A stretch of 64,000 nucleotides of DNA from Pseudomonas aylmerensis (GCF_001702265.1 NZ_MAUE01000005.1:186001-250000); one strand, 5' to 3'. Positions 46,181-58,360 are shown, counted from the first letter of the stretch. Numbers and translations: made by a program. The notes: generated from the letters alone by a model not told the origin.

Positions 46181-46453
46181 TTATTCGCCTTCGTCGAAGA
46201 AGTTATTGATCAATGCCACCAGTGCGGCCATTGCTTCGTCTTCCTGCTCACCTTCGGTCTTCAGATGAATCTTGGTGCCCTTGCCGGCAGCCAGCATCAT
46301 CATGGCCATGATGCTTTTGCCGTCGACCATGGATTCCGGGGTGCGCCCGGCGCGGATCTGACAGGGAAACTGCCCGGCAACACCGACGAATTTGGCCGAG
46401 GCGCGGGCGTGCAGGCCCAGCTTGTTGATGATTTCAATTTCCAGAGCGGGCAT
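46181..46453 (-). CDS. ptsO: Phosphocarrier protein NPr
   Basis: A 90-residue HPr-like protein of the nitrogen phosphotransferase system. The phosphorylated His15 is in NKLGLHARASAKFV, and the regulatory helix MVDGKSIMAMMML is present. It relays phosphate from EI-Ntr (PtsP) to PtsN. Last gene of the rpoN cluster; it lies 16 bp after rapZ. Confidence 0.95.
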   Translation of the reverse strand: MPALEIEIINKLGLHARASAKFVGVAGQFPCQIRAGRTPESMVDGKSIMAMMMLAAGKGTKIHLKTEGEQEDEAMAALVALINNFFDEGE

Positions 46454-46469
46454 CGCGGGGGTGTTCCTT

Positions 46470-47327
46470 TCAGCTAAGGTCGCGGTGGCGAACCTGGACG
46501 TTCTTGAGGGTTTGTTGCAGCACCTGGCCCAGGCGCTCGGTCAGGTAGACGGAACGGTGGTGGCCGCCGGTGCAGCCGATGGCGATGGTGACATAGGCGC
46601 GGTTGCTCGCGGCAAAGCGCGGCAGCCATTTGAGCAGGTAGCTGGAGATGTCCTGGAACATCTCCTCCACATCCGGCTGCGCTGCCAGGTAATCGGCCAC
46701 CGGCTGATCCAGCCCGGACTGATCACGCAGTTCCGGTTTCCAATAGGGGTTGGGCAGGCAACGCACATCGAACACCAGGTCGGCGTCCACCGGCATGCCC
46801 CGCTTGAAGCCAAAAGACTCCACGAGAAATGCTGTGCCAGGCTCCGGCTGATTCAGCAGGCGCAGCTTGATGGCATCGCGCAGCTGGTACAGGTTGAGGC
46901 TGGTGGTGTTGATCTTGAGGTCGGCGAGGTCGATGATCGGCCCCAGCAACTTGGTCTCATCTTCGATGGCTTCAGCCAGCGAGCGATGAGGGCTGCTGAG
47001 CGGGTGGCGTCGGCGGGTTTCGGAGAAGCGCTTGAGCAGCGTCTCTTCGTCGGCGTCCAGGTACAGCACATCGCAATGAATGTGTTTGGCGCGCACTTCC
47101 TCGAGCAATTGCGGAAAGCGCTCAAGGTGGCTGGGCAGGTTGCGGGCGTCAATCGAAACAGCGACCAGGGGTTGCGCCAGTTCGGTGTGGATCAACGCAC
47201 GTTCCGCCAATTCCGGCAGCAGGCCGGCGGGCAGGTTGTCGATGCAATAGAAACCGTTGTCCTCAAGAACATTGAGGGCGGTGCTTTTACCCGAGCCGGA
47301 GCGGCCGCTGACGATGATCAAACGCAT
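46470..47327 (-). CDS. rapZ: RNase adapter protein RapZ
   Basis: A 285-residue protein with an N-terminal P-loop ([13 protein letters not shown], Lys14) and the C-terminal RNA-binding domain with [18 protein letters not shown]. In E. coli it directs RNase E to GlmZ and so controls glucosamine-6-phosphate synthesis. Its place between ptsN and ptsO is conserved. Confidence 0.96.
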   Translation of the reverse strand: MRLIIVSGRSGSGKSTALNVLEDNGFYCIDNLPAGLLPELAERALIHTELAQPLVAVSIDARNLPSHLERFPQLLEEVRAKHIHCDVLYLDADEETLLKRFSETRRRHPLSSPHRSLAEAIEDETKLLGPIIDLADLKINTTSLNLYQLRDAIKLRLLNQPEPGTAFLVESFGFKRGMPVDADLVFDVRCLPNPYWKPELRDQSGLDQPVADYLAAQPDVEEMFQDISSYLLKWLPRFAASNRAYVTIAIGCTGGHHRSVYLTERLGQVLQQTLKNVQVRHRDLS

Positions 47328-47329
47328 GA

Positions 47330-47794
47330 TTACTGCCCGTTTTGTTCATCCAGGACAACCTGATAGAGCGCCTCACTGGTGGCAGCGCTGCGCAGTTTGT
47401 CGCGTACTTCCTTGCGGTCGAGCATGCTGGCGATCTGCCGAAGCAGCTCCAGGTGCGCATCGGTGGCAGCCTGTGGGACCAGCAGTACAAACAGCAGGTC
47501 GACCGGGGCGCCGTCGATGGCGTCGAAATCTATAGGTTTTTCCATGTGCAGCAAGGCGCTGACAGGTGTTTCACAGCCTTGCAGGCGGCAGTGTGGAATG
47601 GCGATGCCGTTACCAAAACCGGTCGAACCCAGTTTTTCACGGGCGATCAGCGACTCATAGACAACTTGCTCATCCAATTCAGGCACTTGGCCATGGATCA
47701 GTTTGGCAATTTCTTCGAGGGCTTTCTTTTTGCTGCCGCCCGGCACGTTCACAAGGGAACGGCCGGGGGTCAGGATGGTTTCAAGTCGGATCAT
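47330..47794 (-). CDS. ptsN: Nitrogen regulatory IIA protein PtsN
   Basis: A 154-residue EIIA-Ntr. The phosphorylated His68 is in [10 protein letters not shown], within the typical PTS IIA fold ([15 protein letters not shown], then [14 protein letters not shown]). In Pseudomonas it links nitrogen, carbon and polyhydroxyalkanoate control. Two bases separate its stop from the rapZ start. Confidence 0.96.
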   Translation of the reverse strand: MIRLETILTPGRSLVNVPGGSKKKALEEIAKLIHGQVPELDEQVVYESLIAREKLGSTGFGNGIAIPHCRLQGCETPVSALLHMEKPIDFDAIDGAPVDLLFVLLVPQAATDAHLELLRQIASMLDRKEVRDKLRSAATSEALYQVVLDEQNGQ

Positions 47795-47804
47795 GGGGGG
47801 AGAG

Positions 47805-48110
47805 TTAACGACCTGTACCTTGCATCAGGTGCAGATTCTTTTCCTTATGCTTTATGAGTTGGCGGTCCAGCTTGTCGTAGAGCGAGTCGATCGCCGCGTA
47901 CATGTCCTCATGTTCCGCATTGGCGACGAGCTTGGCATTCGGTACGTGCAGGGTGGCCTCGATTTTCTGCTTGAGCTTATCGACCTCCATGATGACCTGC
48001 ACGTTGGTGATCTTGTCAAAATGCCCCGCAAGTTTGTTCAACTTGCTCTCGGTGTACTCACGCAGGGGCTTGGTGACTTCCAGCTGGTGTCCACTGATGT
48101 TGACTTGCAT
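47805..48110 (-). CDS. hpf: Ribosome hibernation promoting factor
   Basis: A 101-residue short-form HPF/YfiA protein that binds the 30S decoding site and stabilises idle ribosomes. It begins MQVNISGHQLEVTKPLREYTESK and contains the conserved EHEDMYAAIDSLYDKLDRQL helix. The ATG at 48110 is preferred over an upstream in-frame start. It lies between rpoN and ptsN, as usual. Confidence 0.96.
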   Translation of the reverse strand: MQVNISGHQLEVTKPLREYTESKLNKLAGHFDKITNVQVIMEVDKLKQKIEATLHVPNAKLVANAEHEDMYAAIDSLYDKLDRQLIKHKEKNLHLMQGTGR

Positions 48111-48185
48111 ACAGCTTCTCCTTCGTTGCCAGTGCATAAAGCGGCAGGCCGGGGTGCCTGCCACTGGAACGCTTTGGCCCGCCCG

Positions 48186-49679
48186 TCACATCAAACGCTT
48201 TCGCTCGCTGGAAGGCGCGATCCCAAGGGATTCGCGGTACTTGGCGACGGTTCGACGGGCGACCTGAATGCCTTGTGCCTCCAGTAAACCAGCGATCTTG
48301 CTGTCACTCAACGGCTTTTTCTGATTTTCCGCGGCAACCAGTTTTTTGATGATCGCGCGAATCGCCGTGGACGAGCATTCGCCGCCTTCAGAGGTGCTGA
48401 CATGGCTGGAGAAAAAGTATTTCAGCTCATATATACCGCGTGGGGTATGCATGAATTTTTGCGTGGTCACCCGCGAGATCGTCGATTCATGCATGCCCAC
48501 CGCCTCGGCGATGTCGTGCAGGACCAGCGGTTTCATTGCTTCGTCGCCATATTCCAGGAAGCCGCGCTGATGCTCGACGATCTGGGTGGCGACTTTCATC
48601 AGGGTTTCGTTGCGGCTTTGCAGGCTCTTGATGAACCAGCGCGCTTCCTGCAATTGGTTGCGCATGAAGGTGTTGTCGGCGCTGGTGTCGGCGCGGCGCA
48701 CAAAACCGGCATATTGCGGGTTGACCCGCAGGCGTGGCACGGATTCCTGGTTCAGCTCCACCAGCCAGCGCTCGTTGTCCTTGCGCACGATCACGTCAGG
48801 CACCACGTATTCGGCTTCGCTGGACTCGATCTGCGAGCCCGGACGCGGGTTGAGGCTCTGCACCAGTTCAATGACCTGGCGCAGGTCGTCTTCCTTGAGC
48901 TTCATGCGGCGCATCAGCTGGCTGTAGTCGCGGCTGCCGAGCAAGTCGATATAGTCGGTCACCAGGCGCTGGGCCTCGACCAGCCAAGGGGTCTTGGCTG
49001 GCAGTTGGCGCAGTTGCAGCAACAGGCATTCACTGAGGGTGCGCGCGCCAATGCCGGCAGGCTCGAACTGCTGGATGCGGTGCAGGACGGCTTCAATCTC
49101 GTCCAGCTCGATATCCAGCTCCGGATCGAAGGCTTCGAGGATCTCTTCGAGCGTTTCGTCCAGATAACCCTGGTTATTGATGCAGTCGATCAGGGTCACG
49201 GCGATCAGGCGATCGGTGTCCGACATCGGCGCCAGGTTCAGTTGCCACAGCAGATGGCTCTGCAGGCTCTCGCCGGCTGAGGTGCGCGTGGTGAAGTCCC
49301 ATTCGTCATCATCGTTGCTGGGCAGGCTGCTGGCGCTGGTCTGGTAGACGTCTTCCCAGGCGGTGTCCACGGGAAGTTCGTTGGGGATGCGTTCGTTCCA
49401 GTCGCCTTCCTCAAGGTTATCCACCGTTGGGGCGGTTTCCTGATAGGAGGGTTCCTGCACGTCGGAATTGGGTTTTTGCTCGATGTTGTCGGCCAGCGGG
49501 TCTGCATTATCGAAGTCGTCGCCTTCTTCCTGGCGTTCGAGCATCGGATTGGACTCCAGGGCCTCCTGGATTTCCTGTTGCAGGTCCAGGGTCGACAATT
49601 GGAGCAGGCGGATGGCCTGTTGCAGCTGCGGTGTCATCGTCAGCTGCTGGCCCATTCTCAGGACTAGCGATGGTTTCAT
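48186..49679 (-). CDS. rpoN: RNA polymerase sigma-54 factor
   Basis: A 497-residue sigma-54. Region I is Gln/Leu-rich ([21 protein letters not shown]), an acidic region II spans residues about 55-115, and region III ends with the RpoN box [14 protein letters not shown] near residue 475, which reads the -24 element. It controls nitrogen use, motility and many catabolic genes with NtrC-type activators. Lies downstream of lptB, with its own candidate promoter. Confidence 0.98.
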   Translation of the reverse strand: MKPSLVLRMGQQLTMTPQLQQAIRLLQLSTLDLQQEIQEALESNPMLERQEEGDDFDNADPLADNIEQKPNSDVQEPSYQETAPTVDNLEEGDWNERIPNELPVDTAWEDVYQTSASSLPSNDDDEWDFTTRTSAGESLQSHLLWQLNLAPMSDTDRLIAVTLIDCINNQGYLDETLEEILEAFDPELDIELDEIEAVLHRIQQFEPAGIGARTLSECLLLQLRQLPAKTPWLVEAQRLVTDYIDLLGSRDYSQLMRRMKLKEDDLRQVIELVQSLNPRPGSQIESSEAEYVVPDVIVRKDNERWLVELNQESVPRLRVNPQYAGFVRRADTSADNTFMRNQLQEARWFIKSLQSRNETLMKVATQIVEHQRGFLEYGDEAMKPLVLHDIAEAVGMHESTISRVTTQKFMHTPRGIYELKYFFSSHVSTSEGGECSSTAIRAIIKKLVAAENQKKPLSDSKIAGLLEAQGIQVARRTVAKYRESLGIAPSSERKRLM

Positions 49680-49755
49680 GGCAGGGGCTTAACACCTTAT
49701 TCGCCGGCGCAATGCGCCATCCACGACAGGGCGCGTGAGCGCCAAACATAAGCAA

Positions 49756-49784
49756 ATTATATGCCTGATATCGGGGGCTTTGCC
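49756..49784 (-). promoter_or_regulatory. Candidate promoter of rpoN
   Basis: On the minus strand a consensus -10 TATAAT (49756-49761) lies 76 bp before the rpoN ATG. The hexamer 17 bp upstream, GGCAAA, is a poor -35. It lies in the 198-bp gap after lptB. Confidence 0.5.
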
Positions 49785-49877
49785 TAGAGCGCGGTAACAA
49801 TAAAAATCCGGAGGTTTTCATTGACTCCCGCGCACCTTGGCGAACGGCCTGCCACCGCCTTTTTCAAACAGGCAGGC

Positions 49878-50602
<725 letters not shown>

Positions 50603-50603
<1 letters not shown>

Positions 50604-51178
50604 TAGTTCGCCTTCTTCGCATCGGGTTTAGGCGCAGGCTGGGCAGCGCCGTCTTTCTTCTTCGGCTGGATAACCATGTCGATGCGTGGACGCGGTGCGC
50701 TGAGCTTGCTGCCCGTGGCGCGGCCGGCGTTGGCGACCTGCTTCACGGTGTCATAGGTGATTTTTTCACCTTCCGTGGAGTTGCCGTCGGGGCTGAGCAC
50801 CTTGGCCTGGTCGATCAGTACAATGCGATTCTGCTGGGCGTGATACTGGATGGTCTTGCCATAGCCTTTCATCGGGCCGGTATCGGTCGCGGACTGCTTC
50901 TGTTCGAAGTAAGCCAGGTTGCCCACTGACGTCACCACGTCGATGTCGCCGGATTGGGTGCGAGTCAGCGTCACCGTGTTGCCGGTGATCTTCATCGAGC
51001 CTTGGATGATGATCACGCCGCCGGTGTAGGTGGCGACGCCTTGCTTGTCATCCAGCTGCGCATCGTCGGCCGAGATGTGGATCGGTTGCTGGCTATCGTT
51101 CGGCAGAGCCCAGGCGCTCACGCTTCCCAGTGCTGCGCCCAGACCGAGCAAAATAGGGAGAGTTTTAACGAGCCTCAT
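50603..51178 (-). CDS. lptA: LPS transport periplasmic protein LptA
   Basis: A 191-residue periplasmic bridge protein. The signal peptide ([21 protein letters not shown]) is followed by the OstA/LptA beta-jellyroll ([47 protein letters not shown]) and a Lys/Pro-rich tail. It overlaps the lptC gene by 14 bp. Confidence 0.95.
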
Positions 51179-51737
51179 ACTGTCCTCTTACGTTCGATAG
51201 CAGGTGTATCCTGCTTTCTTTCAAATACGCTTTCATTCCCTTGCCAGTCGATACACCGCCAGCGCCGTCGATTCTAACGTCTTGCTCGGTCTGCGCATAT
51301 TGCTTCTGCGGGAATACGGTCATGCGACTGCTGGTAATCACGGTGTCGCGGTTTTTCGCATCGGTGCGTGCAACACGTACCGAGTCGATCAGTTCTACCT
51401 GGGTGCCGTCCGGGTTGACCTCGCCACGCTTGCTGGTGACGTGCCATGGAAACTCGGTGCCACGGTAGATGTTCATGTCCGGGTTGGTCAGCAGGGTCAC
51501 TTCGGTGGCCTTCAAATGCTCGACCTTGTCCGACGTCATCTCGTACTGCACCTTGCCATCGGGCAGGAACTGCACGCTCTTGGCATTGATGGCGTAGTAG
51601 TCGATAGCCCCTTCGTCGACCTGCGCAGCAGGCTGGTCGAGAAAGCGCTCCGGGCTGATATTCCAGTAGCCCACCGCCAGGAACAGCGCGGCGATGACCC
51701 CGAATAGCAGGAAGTTGCGAATCTTTTTACTCAGCAT
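51165..51737 (-). CDS. lptC: LPS export protein LptC
   Basis: A 190-residue bitopic protein with one N-terminal helix (FLLFGVIAALFLAVGYWNI) and a periplasmic jellyroll that receives LPS from LptBFG and hands it to LptA. Typical strands are SVQFLPDGKVQYEMTSDKVEHL and VRIDGAGGVSTGKGMKAYL. It lies eight bases after kdsC. Confidence 0.94.
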   Translation of the reverse strand: MLSKKIRNFLLFGVIAALFLAVGYWNISPERFLDQPAAQVDEGAIDYYAINAKSVQFLPDGKVQYEMTSDKVEHLKATEVTLLTNPDMNIYRGTEFPWHVTSKRGEVNPDGTQVELIDSVRVARTDAKNRDTVITSSRMTVFPQKQYAQTEQDVRIDGAGGVSTGKGMKAYLKESRIHLLSNVRGQYEAR

Positions 51738-51745
51738 AAAACGCT

Positions 51746-52270
51746 CTATAAGTAGGCGGCGTGGGCCGCTTCAAGGCTGCCCTGGGCACGCAGGATCAGC
51801 TCGCAGAACTCGCGGGCGGCACCTTCGCCACCACGCGCGGTGGTGATGCCATGGGCGTGCTCGCGGACAAAGGCCGCCGCATTGGCGACGGCCATGCCCA
51901 GGCCTACTCGGCGAATGACCGGCAGGTCAGGCAGGTCATCGCCCAAGTAGGCGACCTGCTCATAGCTTAGGTTGAGTTGGCCAAGAAGCTCGTCCAGGAC
52001 CACCAGTTTATCCTCGCGGCCCTGATACAGGTGAGGAATCCCCAGGTTTTGTGCGCGGCGTTCCACAACGGGAGTCTTTCTGCCGCTGATAATCGCGGTT
52101 TGCACGCCCGCTGCCATCAGCATCTTGATGCCTTGGCCGTCGAGGGTGTTGAACGTCTTGAATTCGCTGCCGTCTTCGAGGAAGTACAGGCGGCCATCGG
52201 TCAGCACGCCGTCAACGTCGAAAATCGCCAGCTTGATGTTTTTGCCGCGTTGCAACAGGTCGCTGGTCAT
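51746..52270 (-). CDS. kdsC: 3-deoxy-D-manno-octulosonate-8-phosphate phosphatase KdsC
   Basis: A 174-residue HAD-superfamily phosphatase. The nucleophile motif is IFDVDGVLTDGRLYF, motif II is in VQTAIISGRKT, and motif III/IV is VAYLGDDLPDLPVIRRVG. It dephosphorylates KDO-8-phosphate in LPS core synthesis. Directly abuts kdsD. Confidence 0.96.
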   Translation of the reverse strand: MTSDLLQRGKNIKLAIFDVDGVLTDGRLYFLEDGSEFKTFNTLDGQGIKMLMAAGVQTAIISGRKTPVVERRAQNLGIPHLYQGREDKLVVLDELLGQLNLSYEQVAYLGDDLPDLPVIRRVGLGMAVANAAAFVREHAHGITTARGGEGAAREFCELILRAQGSLEAAHAAYL

Positions 52271-53245
52271 TTACATCACTCCTGCACGCAGCAAGTCGTG
52301 CATGTTCAGGGCGCCGATCGGGCGGTCGTCGGCATTGACCACCACCAGTGCGCCAATCTTGTGGTCTTCCATGATCTTCAGGGCTTCGGCGGCCAGCATG
52401 TCAGGGCGCGCGGTCTTGCCATGGGGCGTCATCACGGCATCGATGGTCGCTGTATGGATGTCGATAGTGCGGTCCAGGGTGCGGCGCAGGTCGCCGTCGG
52501 TGAAGACCCCGGCCAGGCGCCCGTCGGCTTCCAGGATGACCGTCATGCCCAGGCCCTTGCGGGTCATTTCCATCAGCGCGTCTTTGAGCAGAGTGCCGCG
52601 CGGGACGTGGGGCAATTCATCGCCCGAATGCATGACGTTTTCCACTTTGAGCAGCAGGCGCCGGCCCAGGGCGCCGCCTGGGTGGGAAAATGCGAAGTCT
52701 TCCGCGGTAAAACCGCGTGCTTCCAGCAATGCCACGGCGAGCGCATCGCCCATCACCAGGGCAGCGGTGGTGGAGGAGGTCGGCGCCAGGTTCAGCGGGC
52801 AGGCTTCATGGGCCACGTGAACATTGAGGTTCACTTCGGCGGCCTTGGCCAGCGTCGACTCCGGGTTGCCGGTGATGCTGATCATCTGGATGCCGAGGCG
52901 CTTGATCAGCGGCAGCAGGGTCACGATTTCGTTGGTGGTGCCGGAGTTGGACAGTGCCAGGATGATGTCATCCTTGGTGATCATGCCCATGTCGCCGTGG
53001 CTGGCTTCGGCCGGGTGCACGAAAAATGCGGTGGTCCCGGTGCTGGCCAGGGTCGCGGCGATCTTGTTGCCGACGTGACCCGATTTGCCCATGCCGACCA
53101 CGACAACGCGGCCCTTGCTGGCCAGAATCATCTCGCAAGCGCGTACGAAATCCGCGTCGATATGCGCCAGCAAGCCTTCCACGGCTTCAAGCTCTAGGCG
53201 GATGGTGCGTTGTGCGGATTGAATAAGGTCGCTGGATTGGCTCAT
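52271..53245 (-). CDS. kdsD: D-arabinose-5-phosphate isomerase KdsD
   Basis: A 324-residue isomerase that makes arabinose-5-phosphate for KDO. The SIS domain spans residues about 40-180 (GRVVVVGMGKSGHVGNKIAATLAS, THGD-type segment EASHGDMGMI, SNSGTTNEI) and two CBS repeats follow from about 205. The ATG at 53245 is chosen over an upstream start because the family begins MSQSSDLIQSAQRTI and a TATAAT promoter lies just before it. Confidence 0.96.
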   Translation of the reverse strand: MSQSSDLIQSAQRTIRLELEAVEGLLAHIDADFVRACEMILASKGRVVVVGMGKSGHVGNKIAATLASTGTTAFFVHPAEASHGDMGMITKDDIILALSNSGTTNEIVTLLPLIKRLGIQMISITGNPESTLAKAAEVNLNVHVAHEACPLNLAPTSSTTAALVMGDALAVALLEARGFTAEDFAFSHPGGALGRRLLLKVENVMHSGDELPHVPRGTLLKDALMEMTRKGLGMTVILEADGRLAGVFTDGDLRRTLDRTIDIHTATIDAVMTPHGKTARPDMLAAEALKIMEDHKIGALVVVNADDRPIGALNMHDLLRAGVM

Positions 53246-53556
53246 GTCTGAAATCGTATAGCCTGACGAAAAGTCGGCGATTATAACGGTAATGATCGAT
53301 TCCCTCACGCAAGTTCGTCAGGCTTTATTCACCTGATGCCTGAGATTCCTTCTTCAGTAACACAGCCGGCAACGTTTTTTCGCTGTCCCCAATCTGAACA
53401 AGCGCAGTTCCGGCCTTGGGCGCGTTGTACCAGCAGTGATATAGTTCGCCGCCAGTTCGGTCCGCCCAGCCCATGTGGCTATCAATTGCGCAATCGTTGC
53501 AAACGTTTGTCGCAAGCGTGGTGTCTGAGTGAGAGGCTGCATCCCAAGGAGTTTAG
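53246..53556. promoter_or_regulatory. Divergent promoter region between kdsD and mlaF
   Basis: A 311-bp gap between divergent operons. For kdsD (minus) a consensus TATAAT lies at 53280-53285 with a weak -35 (GTGAGG) 17 bp upstream. For mlaF (plus) TTGGGC (53416-53421), an 18-bp spacer and TATAGT (53440-53445) form a candidate. A perfect 10-bp inverted repeat, GCCTGACGAA (53261-53270) and TTCGTCAGGC (53314-53323), brackets the kdsD promoter. No gene is supported in the gap. Confidence 0.5.
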
Positions 53557-54366
53557 ATGAGTGCCGATAACGCCTACGCGGTCGAGCTGAAGGGACTGAC
53601 CTTCAAGCGCGGGACGCGCAGCATCTTTGAGAACGTCGATATTCGCATTCCCCGCGGCAAGGTCACGGGCATCATGGGGCCTTCCGGTTGCGGCAAGACC
53701 ACCCTGTTGCGCCTGATGGGCATGCAATTGCGTCCCAGCGCCGGCGAAGTGTGGGTCAACGGCCAGAATCTGCCGACGCTGTCGCGCAGCGATCTGTTCG
53801 ATGCGCGCAAGCACATGGGTGTGCTGTTCCAGAGCGGCGCGCTGTTCACCGACCTCGATGTGTTCGAGAACGTGGCCTTTCCGCTGCGGGTGCATACGCA
53901 GCTGTCTGACGAAATGATTCGTGACATCGTGTTGCTGAAACTGCAGGCCGTCGGCCTTCGCGGTGCCATCGACCTGATGCCCGACGAACTGTCCGGCGGC
54001 ATGAAGCGCCGGGTCGCCCTGGCGCGCGCGATTGCCCTCGATCCGCAGATCCTCATGTACGACGAGCCCTTCGTCGGCCAGGACCCGATTGCCATGGGGG
54101 TGCTGGTACGCCTGATTCGCCTGCTCAACGACGCCCTCGGCATCACTAGCATCGTGGTGTCCCACGACCTTGCAGAAACCGCGAGCATTGCCGATTACCT
54201 CTATGTAGTTGGCGATGGCCAGGTACTGGGCCAGGGCACGCCAGAAGAACTGATGAACGCAGACAATCCGCGCATTCGCCAATTCATGACCGGCGACCCC
54301 GATGGCCCGGTGCCTTTTCACTTTCCGGCAGCGGATTACCGCTCAGATCTTCTGGGGAAGCGCTGA
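53557..54366 (+). CDS. mlaF: Phospholipid ABC transporter ATP-binding protein MlaF
   Basis: A 269-residue ATPase of the Mla system, which moves phospholipids between the membranes and maintains outer-membrane asymmetry. Walker A is [13 protein letters not shown], the signature is [16 protein letters not shown], Walker B is [13 protein letters not shown] and the switch His is in VVSHDLAE. The ribosome-binding site is AAGGAG. First gene of mlaFEDCB; mlaE starts on its last base. Confidence 0.97.
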   Translation: MSADNAYAVELKGLTFKRGTRSIFENVDIRIPRGKVTGIMGPSGCGKTTLLRLMGMQLRPSAGEVWVNGQNLPTLSRSDLFDARKHMGVLFQSGALFTDLDVFENVAFPLRVHTQLSDEMIRDIVLLKLQAVGLRGAIDLMPDELSGGMKRRVALARAIALDPQILMYDEPFVGQDPIAMGVLVRLIRLLNDALGITSIVVSHDLAETASIADYLYVVGDGQVLGQGTPEELMNADNPRIRQFMTGDPDGPVPFHFPAADYRSDLLGKR

Positions 54367-55163
54367 TGCGCAAGACATCTCTTATCGAAAAGGTCCGCCT
54401 TTTCGGTCGCTCCGGCATCGACATTGTCGAAGTCCTGGGCCGCTCGACGATTTTCCTGTTCCACGCCTTGCTCGGCCGCGGCGGCATCGGTGGCGGCTTT
54501 GGCCTGCTGGTCAAGCAACTGCATGCCGTGGGCGTCATGTCCCTGGTGATAATCGTGGTCTCCGGTGTGTTCATCGGCATGGTGCTGGCGCTGCAGGGCT
54601 TCAATATCCTCTCCAGCTACGGTTCGGAGCAGGCGGTAGGGCAGATGGTTGCCCTGACGTTGCTGCGTGAACTCGGGCCGGTGGTTACCGCGCTGCTGTT
54701 CGCGGGGCGTGCGGGTTCGGCGCTGACGGCTGAAATCGGCAACATGAAGTCCACCGAGCAGTTGTCCAGCCTGGAAATGATCGGCGTGGACCCGCTCAAG
54801 TACATTGTTGCCCCGCGCCTGTGGGCCGGCTTCATTTCCCTGCCATTGCTGGCGATGATCTTCAGCGTGGTGGGTATCTGGGGCGGTTCGTGGGTGGCGG
54901 TGGACTGGCTGGGCGTCTATGACGGTTCCTACTGGGCCAACATGCAGAACAGCGTGACCTTCAGCGGCGACGTGCTCAACGGCATCATAAAAAGCATCGT
55001 CTTCGCCTTTGTAGTGACCTGGATCGCCGTATTCCAAGGCTACGACTGTGAGCCCACTTCAGAAGGGATCAGTCGCGCCACCACCAAGACCGTTGTGTAC
55101 GCCTCGCTGGCGGTACTGGGCCTTGACTTCATTTTGACCGCCTTGATGTTTGGAGATTTCTGA
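54366..55163 (+). CDS. mlaE: Phospholipid ABC transporter permease MlaE
   Basis: A 265-residue inner-membrane permease (YrbE family) with about five helices. The conserved core is [24 protein letters not shown] followed by [19 protein letters not shown], the family hallmark. Overlaps mlaF and mlaD by one base each. Confidence 0.97.
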   Translation: MRKTSLIEKVRLFGRSGIDIVEVLGRSTIFLFHALLGRGGIGGGFGLLVKQLHAVGVMSLVIIVVSGVFIGMVLALQGFNILSSYGSEQAVGQMVALTLLRELGPVVTALLFAGRAGSALTAEIGNMKSTEQLSSLEMIGVDPLKYIVAPRLWAGFISLPLLAMIFSVVGIWGGSWVAVDWLGVYDGSYWANMQNSVTFSGDVLNGIIKSIVFAFVVTWIAVFQGYDCEPTSEGISRATTKTVVYASLAVLGLDFILTALMFGDF

Positions 55164-55630
55164 TGCAAAACCGCACTGTGGAAATCGGTGTCGGCCTTTT
55201 CTTGCTGGCTGGCATCCTGGCTTTATTGTTGCTGGCCCTGCGAGTCAGTGGTCTTTCGGCGAGCCCCACCGCCGACACTTATAAACTTTACGCGTACTTC
55301 GACAATATCGCCGGTTTGACTGTCAGAGCTAAAGTGACCATGGCCGGTGTCACCATCGGCAAGGTCACGGCAATCGATCTGGATCGCGACAGCTTCACCG
55401 GTCGAGTGACGATGCAACTGGACAAGAAGGTAGATAATCTGCCGACCGACTCCACTGCATCTATCCTCACTGCGGGTCTGCTGGGCGAGAAGTACATCGG
55501 TGTCAGCGTGGGCGGGGAAACAGCCTTGCTCAAGGATGGCTCGACAATCCACGACACACAGTCGTCGTTGGTACTTGAAGACCTGATCGGTAAATTCCTG
55601 CTCAATACGGTCAATAAAGACGCCAAATGA
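55163..55630 (+). CDS. mlaD: MCE-domain phospholipid transport protein MlaD
   Basis: A 155-residue protein anchored by one N-terminal helix (EIGVGLFLLAGILALLLLALRV). It carries a single MCE domain (KLYAYFDNIAGLTVRAKVTMAGVTIGKV, then STASILTAGLLGEKYIGVSVGG). Hexamers of MlaD form the periplasmic ring that receives lipid from MlaC. Confidence 0.96.
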   Translation: MQNRTVEIGVGLFLLAGILALLLLALRVSGLSASPTADTYKLYAYFDNIAGLTVRAKVTMAGVTIGKVTAIDLDRDSFTGRVTMQLDKKVDNLPTDSTASILTAGLLGEKYIGVSVGGETALLKDGSTIHDTQSSLVLEDLIGKFLLNTVNKDAK

Positions 55631-55641
55631 GGAATCTGTAC

Positions 55642-56289
55642 ATGATCTCTACCTTGCGACGTGGCCTCCTGGTACTGCTGGCGGCGCTGCCGTTGATGGC
55701 TAACGCAGCGGGTTCTGCGCACGATCTGGTGCAGGACACGACCAACAAGATGCTGGCCGACCTGACTGCCCATAAAGAGCAGTACAAGCAGGATCCCAGC
55801 AAGTTCTACGACGCGCTCAACACCATCGTCGGCCCGGTTGTCGACGCCGAAGGTATTTCGCGCAGCATCATGACCGTCAAGTATTCGCGCAAGGCGACGC
55901 CTGCGCAGATGCAGACGTTCCAGGAAAACTTCAAGAAAGGCCTGTTCCAGTTCTACGGCAATGCACTGCTTGAGTACAACAACCAGGGCATCACCGTTGA
56001 TCCAGCCAAGGATGAGTCGGGCGATCGCACCAGCGTTGGCATGACCGTCAAGGGCAACAACGGCGCGGTCTATCCTGTGCAGTACACCCTGGAGAAGGTC
56101 AACGGCGAGTGGAAACTGCGCAACGTGATCATCAACGGTATCAACATCGGCAAGCTGTTCCGTGACCAGTTCGCTGACGCGATGCAGCGCAATGGCAACG
56201 ACCTGGACAAAACCATCAATGGTTGGGCCGGTGAAGTCGCCAAGGCCAAGGAAGAGACCGACAAAGCTGCCGGGAAGCCCGCGCAATGA
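55642..56289 (+). CDS. mlaC: Phospholipid-binding periplasmic protein MlaC
   Basis: A 215-residue soluble shuttle between the outer-membrane MlaA complex and MlaFEDB. The signal peptide is MISTLRRGLLVLLAALPLMANA. The mature protein has the Ttg2D/MlaC fold (HDLVQDTTNKMLADL, VDAEGISRSIMTVKYSRKATP, EWKLRNVIINGINIGKLFRDQF). An ATG at 55627 overlapping the mlaD stop is also possible; the start at 55642 has GAGG upstream and a cleaner signal peptide. Confidence 0.94.
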   Translation: MISTLRRGLLVLLAALPLMANAAGSAHDLVQDTTNKMLADLTAHKEQYKQDPSKFYDALNTIVGPVVDAEGISRSIMTVKYSRKATPAQMQTFQENFKKGLFQFYGNALLEYNNQGITVDPAKDESGDRTSVGMTVKGNNGAVYPVQYTLEKVNGEWKLRNVIINGINIGKLFRDQFADAMQRNGNDLDKTINGWAGEVAKAKEETDKAAGKPAQ

Positions 56290-56591
56290 CCGAGTCGGCT
56301 GTTCGTCTCGGCGACGCTGGCGAGCTGTTCATCAGCGGCGTGCTGGATTACCGCACCGGGCCTGACCTGCGCAAGCAGGGCCAGGCGCTGATCAAGACCA
56401 GCGCCGCGCCTGCACTGGTGCTGGATTGTTCGGCGGTGACCAAGTCCAGCAGTGTCGGTTTGTCGTTGCTGCTGTGCTTCATGCGCGATGCCGAGGCGGC
56501 CAAAAAGCCGGTCAGCATCCGTGCATTGCCCGAAGACATGCGTGAAATTGCCGAAGTTTCCGGTTTGACCGAACTGTTGGCGCATCCTTAA
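56286..56591 (+). CDS. mlaB: STAS-domain protein MlaB
   Basis: A 101-residue STAS-domain protein that binds and activates MlaF. The conserved loop with the expected Thr/Ser (DCSAVTKSSSVGLSLLLCFMRDAEA) follows a beta-strand (ALVLDCS). Overlaps mlaC by four bases (ATGA). Last gene of mlaFEDCB. Confidence 0.93.
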   Translation: MTESAVRLGDAGELFISGVLDYRTGPDLRKQGQALIKTSAAPALVLDCSAVTKSSSVGLSLLLCFMRDAEAAKKPVSIRALPEDMREIAEVSGLTELLAHP

Positions 56592-56604
56592 TACACATTA
56601 TTAA

Positions 56605-56659
56605 AGAAGCCCCCCGTCAGAGTCCTGCTATGCGGGGTTCGCAGGCGCGGGGCTTTTTT
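56605..56659 (+). terminator. Intrinsic terminator after mlaB
   Basis: AAGCCCC pairs with GGGGCTT, with a smaller internal hairpin in the long loop, and six T residues follow. Confidence 0.8.
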
Positions 56660-56705
56660 GTATGATGTGCGACCCGTGCGCACTGGGCGCCGATAGAGGT
56701 TGAGC

Positions 56706-58234
<1,529 letters not shown>

Positions 58235-58245
58235 TCCCGGCACTG

Positions 58246-58360
58246 CAAACACCTTCACTGTGGAGAGGGAGCTTGCTCCCGCTGGACTGCGCGGCAGTCC
58301 CATTTCCAGGGCCGCTGCGCCCCGGCGCGCGCAAGCGTCCTCGCCACGGGAAGGTGTTTG
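58246..58360. repeat. Large inverted repeat, second REP-like family
   Basis: CAAACACCTTCACTGTGG at the left matches, inverted, CCACGGGAAGGTGTTTG at the right. The left arm is followed by a GGGAGCTTGCTCCC palindrome. This resembles the other REPIN type common in pseudomonads rather than the GTGGGAGC type found elsewhere in the window. It fills most of the 230-bp gap between murA and hisG. Confidence 0.65.

Noticed and set aside
53354..53542. Small minus-strand frame between kdsD and mlaF
   Set aside because: 62 codons with no ribosome-binding site and no family resemblance; it overlaps the candidate mlaF promoter.
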